Assembly (NCBI RefSeq): GCF_002979435.1
Contig: NZ_PCOV01000005.1
Location: 62,001-126,000, forward strand
Source: Microbacterium sp. MYb66
GTDB taxonomy: Bacteria; Actinomycetota; Actinomycetes; Actinomycetales; Microbacteriaceae
Reading direction: 5' to 3'
DNA: 64,000 nt
Shown here: in pieces, positions 43,017-51,328 of the stretch
Position numbering within the stretch: the stretch's first letter is position 1
Layout: every line of letters starts with the position of its first letter
Notes under the pieces: generated by a model
Databases searched by the model: none
Told to the model about the DNA's origin: nothing
Seen by the model: only the letters and a program-made list of their open reading frames with translations
Program-made: the position numbers and the translations under genes

Positions 43017-43958
43017 GTGACTGAACGCCGCACCTACAGCTATCTCGGCCCTGCCGGAACCTTCACGGAGGCGGCACTCGACCAGGTCGCCGAGGCCCGC
43101 GGACAGGAGTGGCGCCCCGTGCACAACGTGGGCGAGGCGCTCGCCGACGTCCTCGAGGGGCGCAGCGATGCAGCGATGATCGCGATCGAGAACTCGATCG
43201 AGGGCGGCGTCTCCACGACGCAGGACGCGCTGGCGACGCTGCCGGGGCTGCGCATCATCGGCGAGTACCTGGTGCGGGTGAACTTCGTGCTCGTCGCGCC
43301 GCGCGGCACGACGCTCGACCAGGTCGAGGTGATCGCGGCGCATCCGGTCGCCTACGCGCAGTGCCACGGATGGCTCGGCGTGCACCTGCCGTCGCACTCG
43401 CACGTCCCCGCGTCGAGCAATGTGGCCTCCGCGATCGGGGTGCTCGACGGCACGCTCCCCGCGCAGGCGGCCATCGCGGCTCCGGGCATCGTGAACCACT
43501 ACGACGTCGAGGTGCTCGCCGAGGGCATCGGCGACAACTCCCAGGCCGTGACCCGCTTCGTGCTGGTCACGCGCACGACGCCCTCTCCCGAGCCGACCGG
43601 TGCCGACAAGACGTCACTGATCGTCGAGCTCCCGCACGACCATCCGGGGTCGCTCCTCGAGATGCTCGAGCAGTTCTCCACCCGCGGCATCAACCTGTCG
43701 CTCATCGAGTCCCGGCCGATCGGCGACGAACTCGGTCGCTACCGCTTCGTGATCGACGCCGACGGGCACATCGAGCACGAGCGGATGGCCGACGCGCTGC
43801 TCGGCATCCGCCGGTTCAGCCCGCGCGTGGTCTTCCTCGGGTCGTACCCGCGCGCTGATCGGCAGATCGTGCAATATCCCGACCGCTACTCCGACGATGT
43901 GTTCGTCGAGGCGCGCGACTGGCTGCGCGGCATCCTCTCCGGCGAGCCGGAAGCGTGA
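43017..43958 (+). CDS. pheA: Prephenate dehydratase
   Basis: A 313-residue monofunctional enzyme converting prephenate to phenylpyruvate for phenylalanine synthesis. The catalytic domain runs from YSYLGPAGTFTEAAL through MIAIENSIEGGVSTT to VTRFVLVTRT (about 1-190). It is followed by an ACT regulatory domain (about 200-275: HPGSLLEMLEQFSTRGINL, LIESRPIGDELGRYRF) that carries the phenylalanine-binding ESRP motif, so feedback inhibition by Phe is expected. It is divergent from pgm and ends at a strong hairpin. Confidence 0.94.
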   Translation: MTERRTYSYLGPAGTFTEAALDQVAEARGQEWRPVHNVGEALADVLEGRSDAAMIAIENSIEGGVSTTQDALATLPGLRIIGEYLVRVNFVLVAPRGTTLDQVEVIAAHPVAYAQCHGWLGVHLPSHSHVPASSNVASAIGVLDGTLPAQAAIAAPGIVNHYDVEVLAEGIGDNSQAVTRFVLVTRTTPSPEPTGADKTSLIVELPHDHPGSLLEMLEQFSTRGINLSLIESRPIGDELGRYRFVIDADGHIEHERMADALLGIRRFSPRVVFLGSYPRADRQIVQYPDRYSDDVFVEARDWLRGILSGEPEA

Positions 43959-43964
43959 CGTCAC

Positions 43965-43993
43965 CCGTCCGGTCGCCCAGCACGACCGGACGG
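43965..43993. terminator. Bidirectional terminator hairpin after pheA
   Basis: CCGTCCGGTCG (43965-43975) and CGACCGGACGG (43983-43993) form a perfect 11-bp stem with a 7-nt loop, between convergent genes. Confidence 0.65.
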
Positions 43994-44003
43994 ATGCCGT
44001 GGC

Positions 44004-44213
44004 TCAGTGCTCCTGGAATCGTGGCCAGTCGCTGCCCGGTGCCATGTGGGAATGCAGAGCGCCCTTCGCCGAGGCGAGGCTCGGGTAGGTGCCGGTCGAG
44101 GCGTCTGACCCGACCATCGTGACCGTGTACCCGTCTTCGTCGTGGCGGATGCTGCCGACCACTCCGTTCGGGCCGTATGCCACCCAGAGGGCGAGGGTCT
44201 TGGTGGTGCTCAT
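44004..44213 (-). CDS. Small conserved-looking protein of unknown function
   Basis: A 69-residue soluble protein, too short to stand out from long overlapping frames, but supported by a strong SD (AGGAG, 7 nt before ATG 44213), its own terminator downstream and a separate leader upstream. The sequence LWVAYGPNGVVGSIRHDEDGY and TGTYPSLASAKGALHSHM suggests a compact beta-rich fold with one helix, similar in plan to small DUF2188-like proteins, but I do not recognise a family. Function unknown. Confidence 0.65.
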   Translation of the reverse strand: MSTTKTLALWVAYGPNGVVGSIRHDEDGYTVTMVGSDASTGTYPSLASAKGALHSHMAPGSDWPRFQEH

Positions 44214-44251
44214 GATCGAACTCCTTCCGCTGCCGGTGACCCGTGCGTCCG

Positions 44252-44271
44252 CCGGTGCGGTTGCGCACCGG
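44252..44271 (-). promoter_or_regulatory. Hairpin in the leader of the 69-residue gene
   Basis: CCGGTGCG-GTTG-CGCACCGG is a perfect 8-bp stem with a tetraloop, about 40 nt upstream of ATG 44213. A -10-like TAGCGT (about 44298-44293) would place it in the 5' leader. Confidence 0.35.
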
Positions 44272-44350
44272 ACGGCCACACTGATCGTGACGCTACGCCT
44301 GTGCCTTCCGGAATACCAGGGCTTGACAGGGCGAGGGAAAGAGCGCGGCG

Positions 44351-45397
44351 TCAGCCCCCGAGAGCGGCGGCGATCAGCTCGAGGGTCTGTGCGCGACCGG
44401 GGGACGCGTCCTTCGGCTCGCCCTCGTACGATGCGGCGACCGGTGACAGCATGACCTCGTCGACGCCGTGGCGCTCGGCGAAGGCGCGGATCTCGGCGGC
44501 CACGCTCTCGCCGGTGCCGACGAACCACCGCGCGCGGGCGGCCTGCACGACCTCGTCGGTCGCGGCATCCGTCGCGGCGGAGGCGGCCTCCTCCACGGTC
44601 TCGAGTGCGAGGAGCGGCTGGTTCAGACGCAGGCGCGCCATCATCCGCAGCTGCGGGAGGGCGCGGGCCTCCGCCTCCTCCTGCGTGGGCGCGGCGACCG
44701 CGTTCACGGTGAGGAACGTGCGCGGCTCGGGGTGCTCCTCGCTCGGACGGTAGCCGGTGCGGTACAGGTCGAGCGCGCGCTCGAGCCCCTGTCCGGAGAA
44801 GTGGTTGGCGAAGACGTAGGGCAGCCCCTGTGAGGCGGCGAGCTGCGCCGAGTAGTCGCTCGATCCGAGCAGCCACACCTCTGGTGACCCGGTGGCTGCC
44901 GGCGTCGCGCGCACCGTGTACTCGCCGCCCGAGGTGAAGCGCACGGTCGCGCCGTCGCCGGAGAGCAGCGCCGCGATGTCCTGCACGTGCCGGGGGAACT
45001 GCTCGACGTCGCTCGTGGTGCCCGAGCCCCGGAGCAGCTGGGTGATGACCGGATCGCTGCCCGGCGCGCGACCGAGGCCCAGGTCGATGCGTCCCGGCGC
45101 GATCGCCTCGAGGGCGGCGAACTGCTCCGCGACGATGAGCGGCGCGTGGTTGGGCAGCATCACGCCGCCGGAGCCCAGCCGCAGACGGTTCGTGCGCGTC
45201 GCGGCCGCCGCGATCAGCACCGGGGGAGTGGTGGACGCCACCGCGGGCATGTTGTGGTGCTCGGCGAACCAGTAACGGCGGTAGCCGAGGCGGTCGGCGG
45301 TCTCGGCGAGCGACAGGGAGGAGGCGACGGCCTCGGCGCTGGTCTGGCCGGTGCGCACCGGGACGAGGTCGAGGACGGAGAGAGCTGTATCGGGCAT
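44351..45397 (-). CDS. LLM-class flavin-dependent oxidoreductase
   Basis: A 348-residue bacterial-luciferase-like monooxygenase family protein. The opening LSVLDLVPVRTGQTSAEAV and RYWFAEHHNMPAVASTTPPVL (about 41-61) and RLGSGGVMLPNHAPLIVAEQF are the standard signature of the alkanal-monooxygenase-like subgroup that uses FMNH2. The substrate is unknown; such enzymes are frequently of housekeeping or unknown role. ATG 45397 has a GGGATGAAGG purine-rich stretch upstream. It is divergent from the antiporter gene. Confidence 0.88.
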   Translation of the reverse strand: MPDTALSVLDLVPVRTGQTSAEAVASSLSLAETADRLGYRRYWFAEHHNMPAVASTTPPVLIAAAATRTNRLRLGSGGVMLPNHAPLIVAEQFAALEAIAPGRIDLGLGRAPGSDPVITQLLRGSGTTSDVEQFPRHVQDIAALLSGDGATVRFTSGGEYTVRATPAATGSPEVWLLGSSDYSAQLAASQGLPYVFANHFSGQGLERALDLYRTGYRPSEEHPEPRTFLTVNAVAAPTQEEAEARALPQLRMMARLRLNQPLLALETVEEAASAATDAATDEVVQAARARWFVGTGESVAAEIRAFAERHGVDEVMLSPVAASYEGEPKDASPGRAQTLELIAAALGG

Positions 45398-45438
45398 CCT
45401 TCATCCCAACGCGCGCCGGCACGCCACCATTCCCCCGC

Positions 45439-45444
45439 TACCGT
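45439..45444 (+). promoter_or_regulatory. -10 hexamer TACCGT, leaderless start at 45452
   Basis: TACCGT followed by 7 nt (GGTGGGC) and the ATG at 45452. Confidence 0.45.
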
Positions 45445-45451
45445 GGTGGGC

Positions 45452-47185
45452 ATGGAAGCAGGCATCTTCTACGTCCTCGTCGGGTCTGTCGCCGTCGCCG
45501 CGTTCGCGCGCTGGCGGGGATGGCCCGCGCCGCTGCTCGTGACGGTCGTGGCGCTCGCCGCCTCCTTCCTCCCGTTCGTGCCCGACCTCGACATCGACGG
45601 GCACGTGCTCCTGAGTCTCGTGCTGCCGCCGCTGCTGTACTCGGCCGCGCTCGACGTGTCCTTCGTGGGGTTCAAGCGCAGCCTCCCGCAGATCCGACGG
45701 CTCGGGATCTGGCTGGTGCTGCTCACGGCGGTCGCCGTCGGCTTCGTCGCGTGGTGGATCCTGCCGTCGCTCACGCTTCCCGGCGCCCTGCTGCTCGGCG
45801 CGATCGTGGCCCCGCCCGACGCGGTCTCGGCTGCCGCGATCGGCCGTCGACTCGGACTGCCGCGGCGCATCATGACCGTGCTCTCGGGCGAGAGCCTGAT
45901 CAACGACGCGACCTCGCTCACGCTGTACCGGGTGTTCGCATCGTTGACGATCGCGGGCGCGACCGTCTCGATCTGGGACGGCATCTGGCAGTTCCTCGTG
46001 GCAGTCGGTGTCGGTGTGGTCGTCGGCCTGGTGTTCGGCATCGTCCTGCACCAGCTGCGCATGCGCATCAGTGATCCGGTCGTGATCGGCACGTTCGGGC
46101 TGCTCGCGCCGTTCGGCGCCTACGCGATCGCCGAGCACCTGCTCGGATCGGGGGTCCTCGCGGTCGTCGCGATGGGGCTCTACGTCGGATACAACTCGCC
46201 GCGCACCGACTACACCACGCGCCAGCAGGAGAAGCCGCTCTGGCTCTCGGCCGACCTGCTGCTGGAGAGCTTCGTGTTCGCGTACATCGGGCTGCAGTTC
46301 CCGCGCGTGCTCAGCGATCTCGGCAGCGAGTCCGTCGGGCAGATCCTGCTGCTCTCCGGCGCGGTGCTGCTCGTGGTGCTGATCGTGCGACCGCTCTACA
46401 TCTACCCGACGAGTGCGTGGTCGAACTTCCAGGATCGCAAGAGGCTGGAGCGGTGGGATCGAGGTGTCGAGTCGGGGGAGTTCGAGAAGCGGCATCGCAA
46501 GTCCCGTCGCTGGGAGAAGTACACGGCGGACGAACTGCGCAGCCACATCGTGCGCGAGCAGATGGCGGGACTCAAGCTCACCTGGAAGGACAGCGCCGTC
46601 ATCTCGTGGGCCGGGATGCGCGGGGTGGTCACCCTCGCGATCGCGGTGGCCGCCGCCGACCTCGCCACGCTCGACACCGAGGCGTCGCACGCCATCGTCG
46701 TGGTGGCCTTCATCGTCACCGTCGGCACGCTGCTGATCCAGGGGCTGACCCTGCCCTTGCTGATCCGCAGCCTGGGCATCGCCCGCGACGTCGACGAGCA
46801 GGAGGACGAAGAGGCGCTCGCGGACATCCGGGCGAAGAGCCGTGAGGCCGGGAAGGCCTTCCTCGCCGAGAAGCGCGTCGAGTGGGAGGCGAAGTACGGC
46901 GAAGTCGACCTCGGTGTCTTCGATGCGTTCACGAGGCGCATGACGCGGGTCGAGAAGGACACCGACGAGGCGCAGAAGGTGGAGGACGCCGCGAGCCGGC
47001 CGTCGTACGAAGACCTCGTCGCCCTGTCGAAGGGGTGGCTGCAGGTGCGCCGCGAGATCCTGCTCGCCGAGCGCGACGCCGGCAACCTCGACGAGGAGGT
47101 CATGCGCGAGCTGATCGCCGCGATGGATGCCGAGGAGCTCGCGCTCGATACCCGCGGTGCCACGCGTCAGCCCGGCCGCGCCTAG
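45452..47185 (+). CDS. Na+/H+ antiporter, CPA1 family
   Basis: A 577-residue cation/proton antiporter with about 12 helices in residues 1-430, interrupted by a charged cytoplasmic loop at about 325-380 (DRKRLERWDRGVESGEFEKR). Key CPA1 motifs are GAIVAPPDAVSAAAIGRRLG (the transport Asp near 128) and LSGESLINDATSLTLYRV (about 145-162, ND motif). The last 140 residues form a charged, helical cytoplasmic tail likely to be a coiled coil. It exports Na+ (or K+) to regulate pH and salt tolerance. A very strong terminator follows. Confidence 0.9.
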   Translation: MEAGIFYVLVGSVAVAAFARWRGWPAPLLVTVVALAASFLPFVPDLDIDGHVLLSLVLPPLLYSAALDVSFVGFKRSLPQIRRLGIWLVLLTAVAVGFVAWWILPSLTLPGALLLGAIVAPPDAVSAAAIGRRLGLPRRIMTVLSGESLINDATSLTLYRVFASLTIAGATVSIWDGIWQFLVAVGVGVVVGLVFGIVLHQLRMRISDPVVIGTFGLLAPFGAYAIAEHLLGSGVLAVVAMGLYVGYNSPRTDYTTRQQEKPLWLSADLLLESFVFAYIGLQFPRVLSDLGSESVGQILLLSGAVLLVVLIVRPLYIYPTSAWSNFQDRKRLERWDRGVESGEFEKRHRKSRRWEKYTADELRSHIVREQMAGLKLTWKDSAVISWAGMRGVVTLAIAVAAADLATLDTEASHAIVVVAFIVTVGTLLIQGLTLPLLIRSLGIARDVDEQEDEEALADIRAKSREAGKAFLAEKRVEWEAKYGEVDLGVFDAFTRRMTRVEKDTDEAQKVEDAASRPSYEDLVALSKGWLQVRREILLAERDAGNLDEEVMRELIAAMDAEELALDTRGATRQPGRA

Positions 47186-47207
47186 TATCCGACGCCGACC
47201 CACCCCG

Positions 47208-47261
47208 TTACGACCGAGCGGGCCCCCTGCGTACGCACGCAGGGGGCCCGCTCGGCCGTAA
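47208..47261. terminator. Strong bidirectional terminator
   Basis: Arms 47214-47231 and 47238-47255 are perfect 18-bp complements (CCGAGCGGGCCCCCTGCG and its reverse complement) around a 6-nt loop. Beyond one A/C mismatch the stem extends 5 bp more (TTACG with CGTAA), followed by AAAA on the plus strand. It separates the convergent antiporter and symporter genes. Confidence 0.85.
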
Positions 47262-47292
47262 AAGGGGTGGATCGACCCGGTGGAAGTGCGGG

Positions 47293-48720
47293 TCAGCGCG
47301 CGCCGACCGGCTCCTTGTCGGAGGTGGGACCGGCCTCCGGTGCGTCCTCGTCGTCGCCGGAGTCGTCGGCGAAGGGCAGACCCTCGCGCGGCGCGTTGTA
47401 GAGCTCCTCGTTCAGGATGCCTTCGCGCTTGGCGACGATCGTCGGGATCAGCGCCTGGCCCGCGACGTTGACCGCCGTGCGGCCCATGTCGAGGATCGGG
47501 TCGATCGCGAGCAGCAGTCCGACACCCTCGAGCGGCAGGCCCAGGGTCGACAGCGTCAGCGTGAGCATGACGACGGCGCCGGTCGTGCCGGCGGTGGCGG
47601 CGGATCCGACGACCGACACGATCACGATCAGCAGGTACTGCACGAAGTTCAGCTCGATGCCGAAGAACTGCGCGACGAAGATCGCGGCGATGGCCGGGTA
47701 GATCGCGGCGCAGCCGTCCATCTTCGTGGTGGCGCCGAGCGGCACGGCGAAGGATGCATAGGAGCGCGGCACGCCGAGGTTGCGCTCGGTCACGCGTTCG
47801 GTGAGGGGCAGCGTGCCGATCGAAGAGCGGCTGACGAACGCCAGCTGCACGGCGGGCCACACACCCGAGAAGTACTGCTTGATCGACAGGCCGTGTGTGC
47901 GGACCAGGATCGGGTAGACGACGAACAGCACGAGCGCGAGGCCGATGTAGACGGCGGCGGCGAACCAGCCGAGCGAGGCGAGCTTCTCCCAGCCGTACTT
48001 GATCACGGCCGAGCCGATGAGGCCGAAGGTGCCGAGCGGGGCGATGCGGATGATCCACCACAGCACACGCTGGATGACCTTGAGCAGCGACTCGGTGAAG
48101 ACGAGGAACGGCTCGGCCTTCTTGCCGGCCTTGAGGGCCGCGATGCCGACGACGGCCGCGACCACGATGACCTGAAGGATGTTGAAGCCGACGCTCGACG
48201 AGAACGTGCCGTCGGCTTCGCCCGGCGAGGTGCTGACGGTGAGGCCGAGGAAGTTCTGCGGGATGAGCCCCAGCAGGAAGTTCCACCAGGTGCCGACCGT
48301 GTACGGGTCGCCCGGCTCGAGTCCGGCGCCTGCGCGGTCGCCCGGACGGATCACGAGACCGAGACCGATGCCGATGACCACGGCGATGAAGGCGGTGATC
48401 GCGAACCACAGGATCGTCTGCCCGGCCAGGCGCGCGGCGTTCTGCACGCGCCGCAGATTCGAGATGCTCGCGACGATCGCCGTGAAGATCAGGGGGACGA
48501 CCGCGGCGCGCAGCAGCGTCACGTACGAGTTGCCGATCGTGTCGAGGGTCGCGGACAGGCCGGTCGGATTCTCGGCGGTGGCGCCGAGCTGGCGGCCGAT
48601 CAGACCGGCGGCGACGCCGAGGACGAGGGCTGCGAGGATCTGGAAGCCGAACGAGGTCAGCAGCTTCCGGACCGGTCCGCGGGTGTCTGGCGCCTTCTGG
48701 GCGCGTGCGGTGGTGCTCAT
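47293..48720 (-). CDS. Dicarboxylate/amino acid:cation symporter (SDF/DAACS family)
   Basis: A 475-residue elevator-type symporter of the glutamate/aspartate/C4-dicarboxylate family. It has eight membrane helices plus two re-entrant hairpins: HP1 contains SRSSIGTLPLT (about 297-307), TM7 the NMDGT-like TTKMDGCAAIYPA (here KMDG instead of NMDG), and HP2/TM8 the substrate-binding DPILDMGRTAVNVAGQ (Asp and Asn). The cytoplasmic C-tail is acidic. It probably imports glutamate, aspartate or dicarboxylates with Na+ or H+. ATG 48720 was chosen because residues before it are not membrane-protein-like. Confidence 0.9.
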   Translation of the reverse strand: MSTTARAQKAPDTRGPVRKLLTSFGFQILAALVLGVAAGLIGRQLGATAENPTGLSATLDTIGNSYVTLLRAAVVPLIFTAIVASISNLRRVQNAARLAGQTILWFAITAFIAVVIGIGLGLVIRPGDRAGAGLEPGDPYTVGTWWNFLLGLIPQNFLGLTVSTSPGEADGTFSSSVGFNILQVIVVAAVVGIAALKAGKKAEPFLVFTESLLKVIQRVLWWIIRIAPLGTFGLIGSAVIKYGWEKLASLGWFAAAVYIGLALVLFVVYPILVRTHGLSIKQYFSGVWPAVQLAFVSRSSIGTLPLTERVTERNLGVPRSYASFAVPLGATTKMDGCAAIYPAIAAIFVAQFFGIELNFVQYLLIVIVSVVGSAATAGTTGAVVMLTLTLSTLGLPLEGVGLLLAIDPILDMGRTAVNVAGQALIPTIVAKREGILNEELYNAPREGLPFADDSGDDEDAPEAGPTSDKEPVGAR

Positions 48721-48881
48721 TGAGGGGGACTCCAGAATCGCGGCGCGCCGAGTGCGCGCCATGAGGCTCAACGCTACGAGCGTCGTTTCATTCCGGGTCC
48801 GCGTATGACGAAGGATGACGGATGCCGCGGTGCCGGCGGAGGCGAGATCCCCGAATACACCCAGGTCATGTACGAGAGTCG

Positions 48882-49136
48882 TCAGGTCGTGATGTCGCGC
48901 ATGTGGGCGGCGAGCACGAGCAGGTCGCCGACCTCGCAGTCGAGCGCCTCGCAGATCGCCCGCAACGTGGAGTAGCGGATGGCGCGCGCCCGGTCGTTCT
49001 TCAGCACCGACAGGTTCACGATGCTCACCCCCACCGCGGCGCTCAGCTCGGTCAGCGTCATCCCGCGGTCGGCGAGCAGCTCGTCCAGCCGGCAGTGGAT
49101 GCCGGTGAACTCGTCGTCGCTCTCGGCAGGGCTCAC
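48882..49136 (-). CDS. Small XRE-family regulator of the DUF2975 operon
   Basis: An 84-residue Cro/CI-like DNA-binding protein. The HTH is LDELLADRGMTLTELSAAVGVSIVNLSVLKN (about 16-46), followed by IRYSTLRAICEALDCEVGDLL, the form usual in regulators that accompany DUF2975 membrane proteins (YozG-type). GTG 49136 overlaps the stop of the third membrane protein gene by GTGA, making it the last gene of a four-gene operon. The large palindrome at 51189-51225 is the natural target, giving autoregulation. Confidence 0.87.
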   Translation of the reverse strand: MSPAESDDEFTGIHCRLDELLADRGMTLTELSAAVGVSIVNLSVLKNDRARAIRYSTLRAICEALDCEVGDLLVLAAHMRDITT

Positions 49137-49906
49137 ACCAGGCCCTCCGTGTCCTTCTGCAGGCGCTCGGTCTCCCGCTGCAGACGCGCCCTGTCCTGTT
49201 CCAGGCGCGTCCCCTGACGGAAGACCGCGGCGAGCGCGACGAGGGCGAGCGCCGCTCCGAAGGGGAGAGGAGTGACGGTGAGCTGATACGCCGACGGATA
49301 CCACTCGCTGTCCTTGGGGAACACCTCTCGCAGCCCGGTCGTGGCGGCGATGCCGCCGAGGAGGTCGGTAGCCACTCCGAGGATGAGCACGGCGACGGCA
49401 CCGCCGATGAGGGCCCGCGTCACCGCCTGCGAGAACACCCGGCCGCGCAGTGTCTGGAAGCAGATGACCGCGAGGATCACGGCCGGCATCGTGGTCAGGG
49501 CGAGCGTGCCGAGCTGAGCCGCGGCCGCGAGCAGCCGGAGTCCGAGGGAGGCGTTCCCGATGGTGAACTCCGTGAGCGGCTCGCTGCCGCAGGTGAGCAT
49601 GGTCGTCGCGCTGTCGCCGAACTCGGAGCACGGCAGGTTCGCCGGCCAGTCGATGGAGACGTATGTCTGTCCGTCGAGCTCGGCCCAGTCGACCGTGAAG
49701 GCCTTGATGATGTAGGTCACGGCGCTGAGGATCCCGAGCAGGATCCACCACCCGGAAAGCGTGAGTGCAGCGTCCAGCGCGACGGTGCGGCTGCCGCGGC
49801 GGCGGCTGTTCCACACGACGACCGCGACGATCAGCGTGATCACGACGAGCGCGATCCCGATGTTGAGCAGGGACGGCCAGAGCTCGTCCGATCCGAAGGA
49901 GAGCAT
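49133..49906 (-). CDS. DUF2975-type membrane protein, third of three
   Basis: A 257-residue integral membrane protein with an N-terminal helix followed by four more, and a cysteine-containing extracellular loop (CSEFGDSATTMLTCG, about 93-107; the two cysteines may form a disulfide). The last part is a cytoplasmic basic helix (RLEQDRARLQRETERLQKD) ending in TEGLV. Its two upstream neighbours have the same plan. ATG 49906 overlaps the previous stop by one base (TGATG). DUF2975 proteins have no known activity; with an XRE partner they probably serve as membrane sensors. Confidence 0.8.
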   Translation of the reverse strand: MLSFGSDELWPSLLNIGIALVVITLIVAVVVWNSRRRGSRTVALDAALTLSGWWILLGILSAVTYIIKAFTVDWAELDGQTYVSIDWPANLPCSEFGDSATTMLTCGSEPLTEFTIGNASLGLRLLAAAAQLGTLALTTMPAVILAVICFQTLRGRVFSQAVTRALIGGAVAVLILGVATDLLGGIAATTGLREVFPKDSEWYPSAYQLTVTPLPFGAALALVALAAVFRQGTRLEQDRARLQRETERLQKDTEGLV

Positions 49907-50544
49907 CAGACGAGTCCCTCCGTCTCCTTCTCGAGCAGCGATTTCTCCTGCTGCAGTCGGATGCCGCGGCGGAAGGCGACCGCGACCAGGCCGACCGTCA
50001 CCCCGGTGGCGAAGAACGGCGTGATCGTCCAGAAGTCGAGCAGGTGCGTGGGCTCGCCGTCGCCGAGGCCGAGCGCGGCGGTGACGCCGTTGCGTCCCAT
50101 CGTCTCGAGCATCACGATCAGGATCGGTGCGCCCACGAGCGTCCATCCGATCGCGTTGAACGCCCGGACGTTCGCGCGGACGAAGAAGCGTCCGCGCAGG
50201 AAGTTCCAGGCGACCAGGGTCACGCCCGCGATGACCACGAGGGCCGCGAGCGCCCACAGTGCGATGGCGCCGATGATCGCGACGATCGTCACCGTGTCCA
50301 CACCGCCGGCGATGATCATGGCCTCGTCGGCGAAACCGTCGATCGAGATGGCACCGGAGTCGGTCGTCGCCGAGATCGGCTGCTGGTCGATGGGGATCGT
50401 CCAGGCGATCCCCGTCTCACGGAAGGTGCTCGCGACGCGCAGGATCGTGGCGAACGCGACCGTGACCAGCGCCGCGGCGGCGTAGAGGATCACGGTGATG
50501 GCATCCGCGGTCTCGGACCGGGTGGGGGTGGCGGTCGTGGTCAT
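49906..50544 (-). CDS. DUF2975-type membrane protein, second of three
   Basis: A 212-residue membrane protein with four predicted helices, a moderately long extracellular loop after the first (about 48-72) and a charged cytoplasmic C-terminus (RRGIRLQQEKSLLEKETEGLV). FLRGRFFVRANVRAFNAIGW between helices 2 and 3 corresponds to the conserved GxxFxxxxVxxL segment of DUF2975. It is linked to both neighbours by TGATG junctions. The ribosome binding site for the downstream gene, GGAGGGA, lies inside the codons for its last residues. Confidence 0.82.
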   Translation of the reverse strand: MTTTATPTRSETADAITVILYAAAALVTVAFATILRVASTFRETGIAWTIPIDQQPISATTDSGAISIDGFADEAMIIAGGVDTVTIVAIIGAIALWALAALVVIAGVTLVAWNFLRGRFFVRANVRAFNAIGWTLVGAPILIVMLETMGRNGVTAALGLGDGEPTHLLDFWTITPFFATGVTVGLVAVAFRRGIRLQQEKSLLEKETEGLV

Positions 50545-51167
50545 CAGACGAGTCCTTCCGTGTCGCGCTGCAGGCGTCGGCCGACTTCGAACAGCGCCGC
50601 GACGAGCGCGAGCGCGAACGCCCAGCCCACGGGTGCGAGGTCGAATCGCACGAGGAGCGTCCACAGCACGTCCTCGACCTGCGGGTCCGCGGCCGCGAGG
50701 TCCTGCACGATCATGGCCCGGCCGACGCCGCCGGCGAACTGCCCGAGCAGCGAGCCGGCGATCATCAGGATCGCCGCGAGGGCGAACATCCAACCCAGCG
50801 AAGCGCGGAAGGGGCGCGAGCGGATGAGGGAGACGCCGAGCCACCAGACGCCGGCGCACAGCGCCACGGTCGCGAGAGCGGGGAGCGCGACTTCGAGGAA
50901 CAGCATCCAGCGGGCGCCGGAGGGCATCGCCGGAACGGTGACGAGCGCGGAGTCGACCGTCGCCGCGCTCACGCCGGAGACGTCGTCCAGCGCTGTCAGC
51001 TCGACATCGTGCACGGGCATCGGCACGGTCGGTGTGGGACCGAACACCTCCGAAGCGGCCGACACGACCGCGACGATCGCACCGATCGCGACGCTGACCG
51101 CACCCGTCGCGATGAGTCCGAGGGATATCCCGTCCGCGAGCGAGGGGCGTCCTTCTCTGGTGAGCAT
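50544..51167 (-). CDS. DUF2975-type membrane protein, first of three
   Basis: A 207-residue membrane protein with four helices, a long extracellular loop between helices 1 and 2 (about 42-85) and a short cytoplasmic tail ending GRRLQRDTEGLV, almost identical in its last six residues to the other two. It heads the operon, with a good SD (AGGAGA) before ATG 51167 and a promoter overlapped by a large palindrome. Three tandem paralogues suggest either a hetero-oligomer or three sensors for one regulator. Confidence 0.8.
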   Translation of the reverse strand: MLTREGRPSLADGISLGLIATGAVSVAIGAIVAVVSAASEVFGPTPTVPMPVHDVELTALDDVSGVSAATVDSALVTVPAMPSGARWMLFLEVALPALATVALCAGVWWLGVSLIRSRPFRASLGWMFALAAILMIAGSLLGQFAGGVGRAMIVQDLAAADPQVEDVLWTLLVRFDLAPVGWAFALALVAALFEVGRRLQRDTEGLV

Positions 51168-51188
51168 CGCTGTCTCCTAGCGTTGATT

Positions 51189-51233
51189 GTTATCGACAGT
51201 CGTTAACATAACGACTGTCGATAACTCGGTCAA
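51189..51233 (-). promoter_or_regulatory. DUF2975 operon promoter with 37-bp palindromic operator
   Basis: GTTATCGACAGTCGTT (51189-51204) and AACGACTGTCGATAAC (51210-51225) are perfect 16-bp inverted repeats around a 5-nt centre. Each arm is itself nearly palindromic (TATCGACAGTCGTTA, 12 of 15 positions), so it reads as two adjacent operators. On the minus strand TTGACC (51233-51228) and TATGTT (51210-51205), spacer 17 nt, form the promoter; the operator fills the spacer and covers the -10. Confidence 0.75.
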
Positions 51234-51328
51234 CCCCCGGTATGCCCACGGCGAACACGGGCATACACGGCATCCGCGGTGGTTACTCTCGATGTACAGG
51301 CGCAGAGAACCGTCACAGGCGTCAGCGC

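Noticed and set aside
44323-44328. Perfect TTGACA on the plus strand
   Set aside because: No matching -10 at proper distance and no plus-strand gene follows; it points into the 3' end of the LLM gene.
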